Positions 37,980 to 48,764 of a stretch of 64,000 nucleotides of DNA are shown here, piece by piece; within the stretch, counting starts at the first letter, position 1; the number at the start of each line of letters is the position of its first letter. The position numbers were made by a program, and so were the translations under genes. The notes beneath the pieces are model-generated. The model worked only from the letters and a program-made list of their open reading frames with translations, was not told the origin of the DNA and did not search any database. The stretch is from positions 62,001 through 126,000 of the forward strand of contig NZ_MZXW01000020.1 in the NCBI RefSeq assembly GCF_004123905.1, written 5' to 3'. The DNA comes from Bradyrhizobium betae. Lineage in GTDB: Bacteria > Pseudomonadota > Alphaproteobacteria > Rhizobiales > Xanthobacteraceae.

Positions 37980-39716
37980 ATGCCGCTTTTCAACCAGTCG
38001 ATCCGGCGCAAGATCGTCGGCATCGCCCTCGGATTGATCGTCCTGATGCTCGTCACCGCGATCCTGTCGATGGTGATGTCGAGCCAGGTCGGCGTCCTCC
38101 TGGACGAGCTGACCAACCGTTACATCCCGGCCTATGGCGACCTTGCGCGCGCCAACATCCGCTCGCTGGAGCGATCCGTGGCGCTGCGGCGGATGGTGAT
38201 GATGAAGATGCAGGAATCTTCGGACGAGGAGGCGTACGCTGCGCGCCTGAAAGAGTTCGAGGAGGCCGACCGCAGGATCGAGGAGGAGACCTCGGGCGCG
38301 CGAAAACTCATCAACGCGATCATCGACGATACCAGGACGCCGTCCGACAATGCCGCGCTGGCGCGGATCGACATCCGAATCGAGACCGCCGTCTCCGAGC
38401 TGCGCCGTGCCATGACCGAGGACCATGCAAAACTCCTCAAGCAGATCGATGCCAAGCAGATGGCGGACGCGCGCGGCACGCTGGAGCATCTCGATGCGCT
38501 GCGCGACCGGTTCAACCAGAACATCGACGGGATCCGCACCGACATGCTCAAGCAGGTCTTCGCGAGCACGTCGACGGTGATCGGTCACCAGCATCAGGCG
38601 ATCATCATCTCAGGAATCGTCACCGTCCTCGCGGCGGTCGTCGGCTTTGTCTTTGCGCTGATGGTCTCGAGCGGAATCACGCGGCCGGTACGGCTGCTTC
38701 TCGCAGGCACCCGCGAGGTCGAGGCGGGCCACTTCGACAAGGCCATCAATGTCTCGACCCAGGACGAGATCGGCGAGCTCGCGGCCGCGTTCAATCGCAT
38801 GATCGAGCAGTTGCGCCAGAACGAGCGCATCCGCGAGACCTTTGGCCGCTACATCGATCCGAAGGTGGTGCAGGGGTTGATCGACCGGCCGGAGGTCGCC
38901 ATCGAAGGCCAGCGCCGGGTGATGACCATCATGTTCTCGGACATGAGCGGCTTCACCTCGATGAGCGAGGGCATGACGCCGCGCGGCCTCGTCAAGGTGA
39001 TGAACCACTATTTCACCGTCATGTCCGCTCCGATCAGGAACCACCGCGGCGTCATCGACAAATATATCGGCGACGCCATCATGGCCTATTGGGGCCCGCC
39101 CTTCATCGAGGAGGACGAGCCGGCACTCCTTGCCGGCATCGCGGCAATCGACATGGCCGACCAGGTGCCCGCGCTGCAGAAGCAATTGCCCGACCTGCTC
39201 GGCATCCGCGCCATGCCCGCGCCGTGCGACCTGCGCATCGGCATCGCCACCGGCGAGGTCCTGACCGGCAGCATCGGCTCCGAGCTGATGATGAGCTTTA
39301 CCGTGATGGGCGATGCCGTGAACCTTGCCTCGCGGTTGGAAGCCGTCAACAAGGTCTACGGTACCCGCATCCTGATCGCGCAGGCTACCGCGGATGCGAT
39401 CGGCTCGCAGCTCGAGCTGCGCGAGATCGATCGCCTGACGGTTGCCGGCCAGAGCGTGCCGCAGGCGATCTTCGAGGTGATGAGCAAGGCGCACGGGCTT
39501 AGCGTCCCGCAGGAAAGCCTGCGCGCGCACTACGCCGAGGGCCTTGCTGCCTATCGCGCGCAGCGCTTCGACAATGCGCGCACCGCGTTCAACGCGGCGT
39601 TGGAGAGCGTCCCCGGCGACGGTCCGTCGCGCACCATGCTCGCGCGTATCGCGCAGTTCGAGGCGAACCGGCCGGCGGCCGATTGGGACGGCGCCTGGCG
39701 GATGGACAGCAAATAG
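37980..39716 (+). CDS. Membrane-bound class III adenylate/guanylate cyclase with HAMP domain
   Basis: Makes cyclic nucleotides in response to a periplasmic signal. The 578-residue protein has helix 1 at about 12-33, a helical periplasmic domain, helix 2 at about 205-228, a HAMP domain to about 280 and the catalytic domain at about 310-490 with the metal motif TIMFSDMSGFTSMSE, DKYIGDAIMAYWG and SFTVMGDAVNLASRLE. A TPR-like tail follows (YAEGLAAYRAQRFDNARTAF). ATG 37980 begins MPLFNQSIRRKI. The fused glutaminase in this window has a nucleotide-binding domain that could respond to such a signal. Confidence 0.94.
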   Translation: MPLFNQSIRRKIVGIALGLIVLMLVTAILSMVMSSQVGVLLDELTNRYIPAYGDLARANIRSLERSVALRRMVMMKMQESSDEEAYAARLKEFEEADRRIEEETSGARKLINAIIDDTRTPSDNAALARIDIRIETAVSELRRAMTEDHAKLLKQIDAKQMADARGTLEHLDALRDRFNQNIDGIRTDMLKQVFASTSTVIGHQHQAIIISGIVTVLAAVVGFVFALMVSSGITRPVRLLLAGTREVEAGHFDKAINVSTQDEIGELAAAFNRMIEQLRQNERIRETFGRYIDPKVVQGLIDRPEVAIEGQRRVMTIMFSDMSGFTSMSEGMTPRGLVKVMNHYFTVMSAPIRNHRGVIDKYIGDAIMAYWGPPFIEEDEPALLAGIAAIDMADQVPALQKQLPDLLGIRAMPAPCDLRIGIATGEVLTGSIGSELMMSFTVMGDAVNLASRLEAVNKVYGTRILIAQATADAIGSQLELREIDRLTVAGQSVPQAIFEVMSKAHGLSVPQESLRAHYAEGLAAYRAQRFDNARTAFNAALESVPGDGPSRTMLARIAQFEANRPAADWDGAWRMDSK

Positions 39717-39846
39717 CCGGGCCGGCTTGGAAGCTGTCTTGGAGCATGTCCTGGAATAATTGATTCTACCTCATAACGATGTTGGCCGTGACCTATTTCC
39801 CGGGCTTACGTTAGGTGTCCTTGAGGCGTTTGATGGGGACACGCCG

Positions 39847-40023
39847 ATGACAGAACTTGAGGACAGGCTGGAACGGTTCGAGACGCTCACCGCCGAATGC
39901 GAGCTGATCGCCAAGCTCGCCACCGACAGCACCAAGCGCGAATTTTACCTGAAGCTCTCGGAGCAGTATCGCCAGCTTGCGCTGGACATGCGGCAGGCGA
40001 TCGCGACCAGGGCTGCGGCTTGA
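39847..40023 (+). CDS. Small conserved hypothetical protein, helical
   Basis: A 58-residue acidic protein, predicted almost wholly helical (LEDRLERFETLTAECELIAKLA, then FYLKLSEQYRQLALDM). ATG 39847 is preceded by GGGGA; the longer frame from 39760 starts with TTG and lacks support. Similar small proteins occur alone in Bradyrhizobium genomes. No function can be given. Confidence 0.55.
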   Translation: MTELEDRLERFETLTAECELIAKLATDSTKREFYLKLSEQYRQLALDMRQAIATRAAA

Positions 40024-40276
40024 GAAGGCTGCTGCTTAAAAGGCGGCTGCTCGAGGCGTGACGTAAGCCTCGGGCATGCAAACCGCTGCACGATGCGTGG
40101 AACCATTGCAGAGCCGCGCGGTTGAAAGCCGTTTTTAACGTTTCGCGCGCATCCTTGATCGGGATGCGGGGCACGCCATCCGGCGTCGTTCCTCGCAATG
40201 GGAATGCCGGGGCTCGTTGCGGCGCAACGTGCCCTTGGAAACGTCGTTTTGACGTTGGCTTTTGCAGGGCGATCCC

Positions 40277-40489
40277 ATGCGTGTCGTTGCGGTTCTCATC
40301 CTCGCGCTCATGACCGCGGCCTGCAATCAGGAGCAGGACATCACGGGCTCGACCGCAGCCTGCCTGGCGCGGAATTACAGCGCCTACAATCCCCGCGACA
40401 TGAACCAGTGCGTAGCCGCCTGCAAGGCGTGTGACCACGGCAACACCGTGACCTGCACCACCGCCTGCACCCTCAAGGGCGCACGTTGA
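40277..40489 (+). CDS. Small Cys-rich putative lipoprotein
   Basis: A 70-residue protein with a lipoprotein signal: a hydrophobic stretch (VVAVLILALM) then the lipobox TAAC with the lipidated cysteine near residue 16. The mature part has six further cysteines (ACLARN, QCVAACKACDHG, CTTACT), enough for three disulfides or a metal site. The longer TTG frame from 40262 adds five residues. Exported small protein of unknown role. Confidence 0.6.
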   Translation: MRVVAVLILALMTAACNQEQDITGSTAACLARNYSAYNPRDMNQCVAACKACDHGNTVTCTTACTLKGAR

Positions 40490-40602
40490 GCGGCCGGCGG
40501 GTTGCCAGAACCGTTGCCTCGTGAGCTGACGGTGCCGGGGCACCGGAACGATTCATATGACTTGATCATTGAGGGAGCGGGCAAGACGCGGAGTCCGATG
40601 GA

Positions 40603-40860
40603 ATGGGTATGCTCGATCCCGGTCGCTTTCTGGTGTCATGCTCGCATTGCGAGGCTTGGCCCATGGCTGCCAATGTGAAGCGTTCGAGCTGGTCGGCGTC
40701 CCCGCACGAGGTTCGTTTCGTATGTCCGCGCTGTCGCCGCGAGGAGACCGCGATCGTCTCGGCTTCTGGCGAGCTGACGCCGATCCGGCGCCTGGACGTC
40801 CCGCCGCGCGATGTCAGCATGGCCTGGGCGCAGGCCCAGCGCCCGCGAGGACGAACGTAA
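40603..40860 (+). CDS. Small two-CxxC zinc-ribbon-like protein
   Basis: An 85-residue protein with CSHC near residue 13 and CPRC near residue 41 (C-x2-C-x25-C-x2-C), a plausible zinc ribbon. It contains VRFVCPRCRREETA and a basic C-terminus. The alternative forward frame at 40569-40934 has no such pattern and is judged a shadow. Not related in spacing to the cluster at 34179-35380. Coding status is moderately supported. Confidence 0.5.
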   Translation: MGMLDPGRFLVSCSHCEAWPMAANVKRSSWSASPHEVRFVCPRCRREETAIVSASGELTPIRRLDVPPRDVSMAWAQAQRPRGRT

Positions 40861-40930
40861 GATCCCCATTTGGAACCCTGCCTTTCCCGAAGCGTTTCCG
40901 CCCCGACATCAACGTATCAAGGCCGCGCGC

Positions 40931-41152
40931 ATGATCAGTGAGCATTTCGACACCCGCACACGGATCAACATGAAGCTGGCGCTGGACCGGGTCTGCCGCA
41001 GTCGCCCCCGCGGCGAGGATCATGGCTTCCGCAGGTCGGTTGCCGAAAACATCATCCGCTGCGCGCTCACCGGCAGGACCGGAATTGGCCAGCTCGTCGA
41101 CGCCGGCGAGCGGGCGATGATCCGGACGCATGGGGAGCGGGAGCCGGTCTAG
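40931..41152 (+). CDS. Small conserved hypothetical protein
   Basis: A 73-residue basic protein starting at ATG 40931 (MISEHFDTRTRINMKLALDRVC). It resembles short helical proteins that occur in many copies in Bradyrhizobium genomes, recognised by the MKLALDRVC and GRTG-IGQL-DAGERA stretches. No domain is recognised. The longer frame from 40811 overlaps the previous gene. Confidence 0.55.
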   Translation: MISEHFDTRTRINMKLALDRVCRSRPRGEDHGFRRSVAENIIRCALTGRTGIGQLVDAGERAMIRTHGEREPV

Positions 41153-41239
41153 CCAGGATCCGCTGCGTGCACTGCTCGCGCGCATGTCATATCGAGGCCG
41201 CCAGGCAAGTGTGCTAGGGTCGCAGCCGGGAGATCCACG

Positions 41240-41818
41240 ATGCCTGCTGACATGCCTTCGCCTCATGCCGATCGTCTCCGCCTTGACCCGGTAACGCCGC
41301 GCCTTGCGCCGATGTTTGGCTTTGCGCTGCTGACGGTGGCGTGCGCGCTCGCGAGCTTTACGCTGGCCTGCGCAACGCCGTTCGCGGCCTTCGCCGTCGT
41401 CGCCGCCGCGATGCTGCCGCTGCGTCAGGCCGCTCTCGTCGTCGCCGGCGCCTGGCTCGTGAACCAGACCATCGGATTCAGTGTGCTGCACTATCCCGTC
41501 GACGGCAGCACCATCGCCTGGGGATTTGTCATCGGCGCGGCTGCACTTCTTGCGACCGCCGTTTCGTGCACCGTTCTCCGCATGCTGCCGCAAGGCCGCA
41601 CGCCGCTGATGCTGGCGATCACGTTCGTCGCCGCCTACGCGGCCTATGAGCTCGCGCTGCTCGCGGCGACGCCGTTTCTTGGCGGAGAGGGCGCCTTCAC
41701 TGCGGCCATCGTCGCACGCATCGGGTTGACCAGCGCCATCTGGCTCGCCGGCCTCGTCGCCGCCTGTGAGATCGTGCGGCTCGTCGATCCGTTCGGTCGC
41801 AAGGTGCAGAGCGCCTGA
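41240..41818 (+). CDS. Polytopic membrane protein of unknown function
   Basis: A 192-residue protein with about five or six hydrophobic helices (for example LAPMFGFALLTVACALASF, AAFAVVAAAMLPLRQAALVV, IAWGFVIGAAALLATAVSC, LMLAITFVAAYAAYELALL, SAIWLAGLVAACEIV). Its size and helix number recall the substrate-capture components of small-molecule transporters, but no family is recognised. It precedes the MerR-type regulator gene on the same strand, separated by a palindromic repeat. Confidence 0.7.
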   Translation: MPADMPSPHADRLRLDPVTPRLAPMFGFALLTVACALASFTLACATPFAAFAVVAAAMLPLRQAALVVAGAWLVNQTIGFSVLHYPVDGSTIAWGFVIGAAALLATAVSCTVLRMLPQGRTPLMLAITFVAAYAAYELALLAATPFLGGEGAFTAAIVARIGLTSAIWLAGLVAACEIVRLVDPFGRKVQSA

Positions 41819-41825
41819 GCTGCCT

Positions 41826-41866
41826 CCCGTAACCCTGATTACGCTGCGCTCCATCCCGGCTACGGG
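41826..41866. repeat. Palindromic intergenic repeat, copy 1 (GTAGCCC family)
   Basis: CCCGTAACC at the left end and GGCTACGGG at the right end pair imperfectly. The reverse complement (GATGGAGCGCAGCGTAATC core) matches the element at 62157-62194 at most positions. It is intergenic in both places. Confidence 0.7.
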
Positions 41867-41952
41867 ACTGAGGTCCAGTCATGGTCTGAAGGGCGTCCAT
41901 CAGCTCGCCGGCGGCTTCGGCTTCTTGACGGCGCTGAGGGCGATCGCTACGC

Positions 41953-41969
41953 CCTCAAGCCACTTGAGG
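41953..41969. promoter_or_regulatory. MerR-family operator, SoxR-box-like palindrome
   Basis: CCTCAAG (41953-41959) and CTTGAGG (41963-41969) form a perfect inverted repeat with a 3-bp centre, 25 bp upstream of the MerR-type gene. On the minus strand TTGAAC and TAGCGA flank it with a 19-bp spacer, the over-long spacing typical of MerR-activated promoters. A second overlapping half-site TCAAG follows at 41971-41975. Confidence 0.6.
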
Positions 41970-41993
41970 TTCAAGCGCAAAGTGAGAGCTTCC

Positions 41994-42392
41994 ATGAGAA
42001 TTGGCGTCCTCGCCAAAGCGGCCGGCGTATCGGTCCCGACCATCCGCTATTACGAGAGCATCGGTCTTCTCGCGCCACCGGCGCGCCAGCGCGGCCAGCG
42101 CATCTACGGCGGCGAAGCCCTCAAGGCGCTCAATCTCGTCAGGCACTGCCGCGAGCTCGATTTCTCGATCGACGAGATCCGCGACATCCTCGCCTCGGTG
42201 CAGCGACGGCTGCCGTGCAGCGACACGAAGAGTTTTGCGGAGAAGCACCTCGGCGCGATCAGGATGAAAATCGCGGAGCTGCGCGCGCTGGAAGCGACCG
42301 TGGCCGCGCTGGTCAGCGGCTGCGAGACGACATGCTGCGGCAGTGCCGCGCCGGATTGCGTGATTTTGCAGCCGGGGTGTGGAAGCGCATAG
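41994..42392 (+). CDS. MerR-family regulator with metal-sensor cysteines (ZntR/CadR-like)
   Basis: A 132-residue transcription factor with an N-terminal MerR helix-turn-helix (MRIGVLAKAAGVSVPTIRYYESIGLL) and a dimerisation helix. Cys75 and the pair Cys114-Cys115 stand where ZntR binds zinc with Cys79, Cys114 and Cys115; Cys110, Cys122 and Cys129 add more ligands, while the ZntR His119 is an alanine here. It is therefore probably a zinc, cadmium or lead sensor. No efflux gene is adjacent. ATG 41994 is chosen; the frame upstream crosses the operator. Confidence 0.85.
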   Translation: MRIGVLAKAAGVSVPTIRYYESIGLLAPPARQRGQRIYGGEALKALNLVRHCRELDFSIDEIRDILASVQRRLPCSDTKSFAEKHLGAIRMKIAELRALEATVAALVSGCETTCCGSAAPDCVILQPGCGSA

Positions 42393-42840
42393 CCCGGACG
42401 GCGTGGAGGAAGCACCGCTCTATCACCGTCATCCTGAAGGCGGCCGCTTCTTCAGCGGCCCTCGAAGGGCGACGGGGAGAGATGGTGCGTCGGCCGCGAC
42501 TCACTCGCCGTGCATTCCATCGGGCCAAGTTGGGCGCGCTGCCCCCGTCGCGAAATCTTCAGTTGTGGATTGTCATCTTCGCGGCGGTATCGCAGTAGCC
42601 TTCTCCGTGTCTTCCCGGTAACGATTGTGCTGTCCCCGCAACACTCACGGCAGTTTTAACCCTCATCACCGGTCGTTCGCATCTGCGCCGCTTTTTAGCC
42701 ACACCCGAACATGAATAAAATCGCTCTAATGTTTTAGAGCAGCGGCGGTCCCCAGGCGGTGACGGAAATCCCAAGGTCGATTCAAATCTTGGGTGTGATT
42801 TTCCGGGTCTGACAAGGGTTCGCCAAGGAAACTGGTCGCG
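42393..42840. other. Intergenic region upstream of ilvD
   Basis: 448 bp without a supported gene. The left third holds a degenerate palindromic repeat (42426-42476). Then comes a hairpin GCTCTAA (42723-42729) / TTAGAGC (42734-42740), and an inverted pair CCCAAG/CTTGGG at about 42769-42797 close to ilvD. The latter two may be regulatory or attenuator elements. No leader peptide rich in branched-chain amino acids was found. Confidence 0.4.
42426..42476. repeat. Degenerate palindromic repeat related to the 27629 element
   Basis: Begins CCGTCATCCTGA as the 27629-27765 element does, and ends CTCGAAGGGCGACGGG. An inner hairpin GGCCGC / GCGGCC surrounds TTCTTCA. It seems to be a shortened member of the same family, and lies after the MerR-type gene. 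Confidence 0.5.
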
Positions 42841-44565
42841 ATGGACGCGAAGACCAACATCAAGCACAGGCTGCCGAGCCGTCATGTGACGGAAGGCCCG
42901 ACGCGCGCGCCCCATCGCTCCTACTTCTACGCCATGGGTCTGACCACCGAGCAGATCCATCAGCCCTTCGTCGGCGTCGCCTCGTGCTGGAACGAGGCCG
43001 CCCCCTGCAACATCTCGCTGATGCGCCAGGCGCAGGCGGTGAAGAAGGGCGTCGCGTCGGCCGGCGGCACGCCGCGTGAATTCTGCACCATCACCGTCAC
43101 CGACGGCATCGCCATGGGCCATGACGGCATGCGCTCCTCGCTGCCGTCGCGCGAATGCATCGCCGACTCGGTCGAGTTGACCGTGCGTGGCCATGCCTAT
43201 GACGCGCTTGTTGGCCTTGCCGGCTGCGACAAGTCGCTGCCGGGCATGATGATGGCGATGGTCCGCCTCAACGTGCCCTCGATTTTCATTTACGGCGGCT
43301 CGATCCTGCCCGGCAATTTCCGCGGGCAGCAGGTCACCGTGCAGGACATGTTCGAAGCGGTCGGCAAGCACTCGGTCGGCGCCATGTCGGACGAGGACCT
43401 CGACGAGATCGAGCGCGTGGCCTGCCCCTCGGCGGGCGCGTGCGGCGCGCAGTTCACCGCCAACACCATGGCGACCGTCTCCGAGGCGATCGGCTTGGCG
43501 CTGCCTTACTCGGCTGGTGCTCCGGCACCGTATGAAATCCGCGACGCCTTCTGCATGACCGCGGGCGAGCAGGTCATGGACCTGATCGCCCAGAACATCC
43601 GGCCGCGCGACATCGTCACGCGCAAGGCGCTGGAGAATGCCGCAGCCGTCGTCGCCGCCTCCGGCGGCTCGACCAATGCTGCACTGCACCTGCCTGCGAT
43701 CGCGCATGAGTGCGGTATCAAGTTCGACCTGTTCGACGTCGCCGAAATCTTCAAAAAGACACCATATGTCGCGGATTTGAAGCCGGGTGGCCGTTATGTC
43801 GCCAAAGACATGTTTGAAGTAGGTGGCATACCGCTTCTGATGAAGACGCTGCTCGACAACGGATTTCTCCACGGCGACTGCATTACGGTCACCGGTCGAA
43901 CGATCGCCGAAAACCTCAAAAGCGTGAAATGGAATCCGCACCAGGATGTGGTGCACCCGGCAGACAAACCCATCACCGTGACAGGCGGTGTGGTCGGTCT
44001 GAAGGGCAATTTGGCGCCAGAAGGTGCGATCGTGAAAGTCGCGGGAATGTCCAACCTCAAGTTTACCGGTCCGGCGCGATGCTTCGACCGGGAGGAGGAC
44101 GCGTTCGAGGCGGTCCAGAAGCGCACCTATCGGGAAGGCGAAGTCATCGTGATCCGCTACGAGGGCCCCAAGGGCGGTCCCGGCATGCGGGAGATGCTCC
44201 AGACCACCGCGGCGCTGACCGGCCAGGGCATGGGCGGCAAGATCGCGCTCATCACCGACGGCCGCTTCTCCGGCGCCACCCGCGGCTTCTGTATCGGCCA
44301 TGTCGGGCCGGAAGCCGCCGTCGGCGGCCCGATCGGGCTGCTCGAGGACGGCGATATCATCGAGATCGACGCGGACAACGGCACCCTTAACGTAAAATTG
44401 AGCGACCAGGAGCTTGCCCAACGCAAGACCAAATGGACCGCTCGCGCGACTAACCACACGACGGGCGCGCTCTGGAAATATGCTCAACAGGTTGGACCCG
44501 CGGTCGGGGGGGCAGTGACCCATCCGGGCGGCGCGCACGAGAAACAGTGCTATGCGGACATCTAG
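42841..44565 (+). CDS. ilvD: Dihydroxy-acid dehydratase
   Basis: Dehydrates dihydroxy acids in valine, isoleucine and CoA-precursor synthesis, using an Fe-S cluster. The 574-residue protein has the cluster cysteines in VASCWNEAAPCN, GLAGCDKSLPG and ACPSAGACGAQFTANTM, and the C-terminal ITDGRFSGATRGFCIGH. It looks complete and of normal length (about 560-615). Its last 14 bases overlap the start of the ExoR-like gene in another frame, implying a shared transcript. Confidence 0.97.
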   Translation: MDAKTNIKHRLPSRHVTEGPTRAPHRSYFYAMGLTTEQIHQPFVGVASCWNEAAPCNISLMRQAQAVKKGVASAGGTPREFCTITVTDGIAMGHDGMRSSLPSRECIADSVELTVRGHAYDALVGLAGCDKSLPGMMMAMVRLNVPSIFIYGGSILPGNFRGQQVTVQDMFEAVGKHSVGAMSDEDLDEIERVACPSAGACGAQFTANTMATVSEAIGLALPYSAGAPAPYEIRDAFCMTAGEQVMDLIAQNIRPRDIVTRKALENAAAVVAASGGSTNAALHLPAIAHECGIKFDLFDVAEIFKKTPYVADLKPGGRYVAKDMFEVGGIPLLMKTLLDNGFLHGDCITVTGRTIAENLKSVKWNPHQDVVHPADKPITVTGGVVGLKGNLAPEGAIVKVAGMSNLKFTGPARCFDREEDAFEAVQKRTYREGEVIVIRYEGPKGGPGMREMLQTTAALTGQGMGGKIALITDGRFSGATRGFCIGHVGPEAAVGGPIGLLEDGDIIEIDADNGTLNVKLSDQELAQRKTKWTARATNHTTGALWKYAQQVGPAVGGAVTHPGGAHEKQCYADI

Positions 44566-45379
44566 GCGTACAATAGTCGCGTTTGTGTTGGGGGCCAGTG
44601 CGCTGGCCGCGCCGGCGGTCGCCTTCGACGGCGCGCCGGTCAACAACAAGGACGCCACCATCCCTGTCGTGACGACCTTGCCGGGCGCTGCGGGGACCGT
44701 GCGCAGCAGGACAGCGCCGGCCACCGCACCCCAGGAAACCTCGCTCAGCGCCCTGCAATACGCCGCCGAGGGCGGTCATCCCGGCGCCCAGTTCAAGCTC
44801 GGCCGCATGTATGCCAATGGCGACGGCGTCGCCCAGGACGATATGCGCGCGTTCGACTATTTCAACCGGATCGCCAATGCGCATGCCGATGACAGCCCGT
44901 CGGCGCCGCAGGCTCAGGTCGTGGCCAACGCCTTCGTCGCGCTCGGCCGCTATTATCTGAGCGGCATCCCGAACTCGAAGATCAAGCCGGACCAGGACCG
45001 GGCGCGGGAGATGTTCTCCTATGCAGCCTCCTATTTCGGCAATGCGGATGCGCAGTACGATCTTGCCCGGCTGTACCTGAAGACGCCGGACGCCTCCCGC
45101 GAGGACTTCCGCTATGGCGCGCGCTGGCTTGGCCTTGCGGCCCAGAAGGGCCAGCATGAGGCGCAGGCGCTGCTCGGCCAGATGCTGTTCAATGGCGACC
45201 GGCTGCCGCGGCAGGCCGCGCGCGGCCTGATGTGGCTGACGCTGGCCCGTGACAGCGCCGGCAGCGAAGAGATCTGGATCAAGGAAAGCTACAACCGCGC
45301 CTTCTCCAAGGCCTCCGACGACGATCGCGCCATGTGCCTGCAAATGCTGGAGCAGTGGGTGCAGGGTCGCCGCGAATAG
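44552..45379 (+). CDS. ExoR-like periplasmic Sel1-repeat protein
   Basis: A 275-residue exported protein with a signal peptide (residues 1-25, FVLGASALAAPAVA) and four or so Sel1-like repeats (for example LQYAAEGGHPGAQFKLGRMYANGDGV, ADAQYDLARLYLK, GLAAQKGQHEAQALLGQMLF). Length, layout and the segment FVALGRYYLSGIP with DRAREMFSYAASYFG resemble ExoR of Sinorhizobium and Agrobacterium, the periplasmic repressor of the ExoS/ChvI two-component system. No kinase of that type is adjacent. The ExoR identity is by recognition, not proof. Confidence 0.78.
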   Translation: MRTSRRTIVAFVLGASALAAPAVAFDGAPVNNKDATIPVVTTLPGAAGTVRSRTAPATAPQETSLSALQYAAEGGHPGAQFKLGRMYANGDGVAQDDMRAFDYFNRIANAHADDSPSAPQAQVVANAFVALGRYYLSGIPNSKIKPDQDRAREMFSYAASYFGNADAQYDLARLYLKTPDASREDFRYGARWLGLAAQKGQHEAQALLGQMLFNGDRLPRQAARGLMWLTLARDSAGSEEIWIKESYNRAFSKASDDDRAMCLQMLEQWVQGRRE

Positions 45380-45440
45380 GCTCGGTCCCGCAGGGCGGGT
45401 AAATGCGCCTCGGCGCCGTACCCACCGTCTCGCCGCCCGC

Positions 45441-46238
45441 TTACGCCGCCTCGAGATCCAGATCCGCCCACACCGGCACGTGGTCCGACGGCTTCTCCCA
45501 GGCCCGCACATAGCTGTCGATCCCGACATTGGCGAGCTTGTCGCTGGCCTGCGGCGACAGCAGCAGATGGTCGATGCGCAGGCCGTGGTTCTTCTGCCAG
45601 GCGCCGGCCTGGTAATCCCAGAAGGTATAGAGCCCGGGCTCATCGGTGACGGCCCGCAAGGCGTCGGTCAGGCCGAGGCCGAGCAGGGACTGAAAGCTCT
45701 CCCGCGTCTCGGGCTTGAACAGGGCGTCCTCGGTCCAGGCGGCGGGATTATGGACGTCGCGGGCATGCGGGATGACGTTGAAGTCGCCTGCCAGGATCAG
45801 CGGTTCCTCGGTCTTAAGACGCTCCTTCGAATACTCAAGAAGCCGCGACATCCATTTGAGCTTGTAGGGATATTTCTCGGTCCCGACCGGATTGCCGTTG
45901 GGCAGATAGAGGCAGGCGATGCGCAGCACGCCGGACTTGAGCGTCACCACGCCCTCAAGGAAGCGGGCATGGGCATCCTCGTCGTCACCGGCGAGCCCCG
46001 ATTTGGTCTCGTCGAACTTGAGCTTGGAGAGCAGGGCGACGCCGTTGAACGTCTTTTGCCCGTGCGTGACCACGTTGTAGCCGAGCGCCTCGATCTCCAG
46101 CCGCGGGAAGGCCTCGTCGAGGCATTTGATCTCCTGGAGGCAGACGATGTCCGGCTGGCACTCCCTGAGCCAGGTCAGCAGGAGGTCGATCCGCTGCCGG
46201 ACCGAATTGACGTTCCAGGTGGCAACTCTGATGGGCAT
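45441..46238 (-). CDS. xthA: Exodeoxyribonuclease III
   Basis: Mg-dependent AP endonuclease and 3'-5' exonuclease of base-excision repair, 265 residues. Motifs are RVATWNVNSVRQR at the start, the metal ligand Glu in VCLQEIKC, AGDFNVIPHARDVHNP, and the C-terminal WDYQAGAW-KNHGLRIDHLL and DHVPVWADL with the catalytic Asp-His pair. ATG 46238 is chosen; the frame extends to 46280. It is divergent from the hybrid kinase gene. Confidence 0.96.
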   Translation of the reverse strand: MPIRVATWNVNSVRQRIDLLLTWLRECQPDIVCLQEIKCLDEAFPRLEIEALGYNVVTHGQKTFNGVALLSKLKFDETKSGLAGDDEDAHARFLEGVVTLKSGVLRIACLYLPNGNPVGTEKYPYKLKWMSRLLEYSKERLKTEEPLILAGDFNVIPHARDVHNPAAWTEDALFKPETRESFQSLLGLGLTDALRAVTDEPGLYTFWDYQAGAWQKNHGLRIDHLLLSPQASDKLANVGIDSYVRAWEKPSDHVPVWADLDLEAA

Positions 46239-46370
46239 GTCGCAGGCTCCGGCAGGGGCAATCGTTAGAACAAAATGCAAACCTACCCGTCAAGGACGCC
46301 GCAAAATCTCCCACAAAATTAACCCGGCTTAAGCCGGGCCTGGGCCATTGATGCGGAAAAGGTTTTTCGA

Positions 46371-48701
<2,331 letters not shown>

Positions 48702-48755
48702 AGCGTTTTCGAGCGAAGTGGATACCGGTTTGCGTAAAGAAAACGCGTCACAACT
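48702..48755. repeat. Dispersed palindromic intergenic repeat, copy 2
   Basis: GCGTTTTC (48703-48710) and GAAAACGC (48739-48746) are inverted arms. The block matches the 1391-1445 element (GCGAAGTGGA, CCGGTT, GAAAACGCGTCA). It starts at the stop codon of the hybrid kinase gene and lies in the convergent gap before erpA, where it could also terminate transcription from both sides. Confidence 0.75.
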
Positions 48756-48764
48756 AAAGTGTGT

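Noticed and set aside
37844..39502. 552-codon plus-strand open frame in another frame of the adenylate cyclase
   Set aside because: Arg/His/Ala-rich translation without motifs; the overlapping frame has full HAMP and cyclase signatures.
40569..40934. 121-codon plus-strand frame overlapping the two-CxxC gene
   Set aside because: No conserved pattern; the competing frame at 40603 has paired CxxC motifs.
42559..44724. 721-codon minus-strand open frame covering ilvD
   Set aside because: Antisense to ilvD, which has all its cluster cysteines; composition is that of a reverse-strand shadow.
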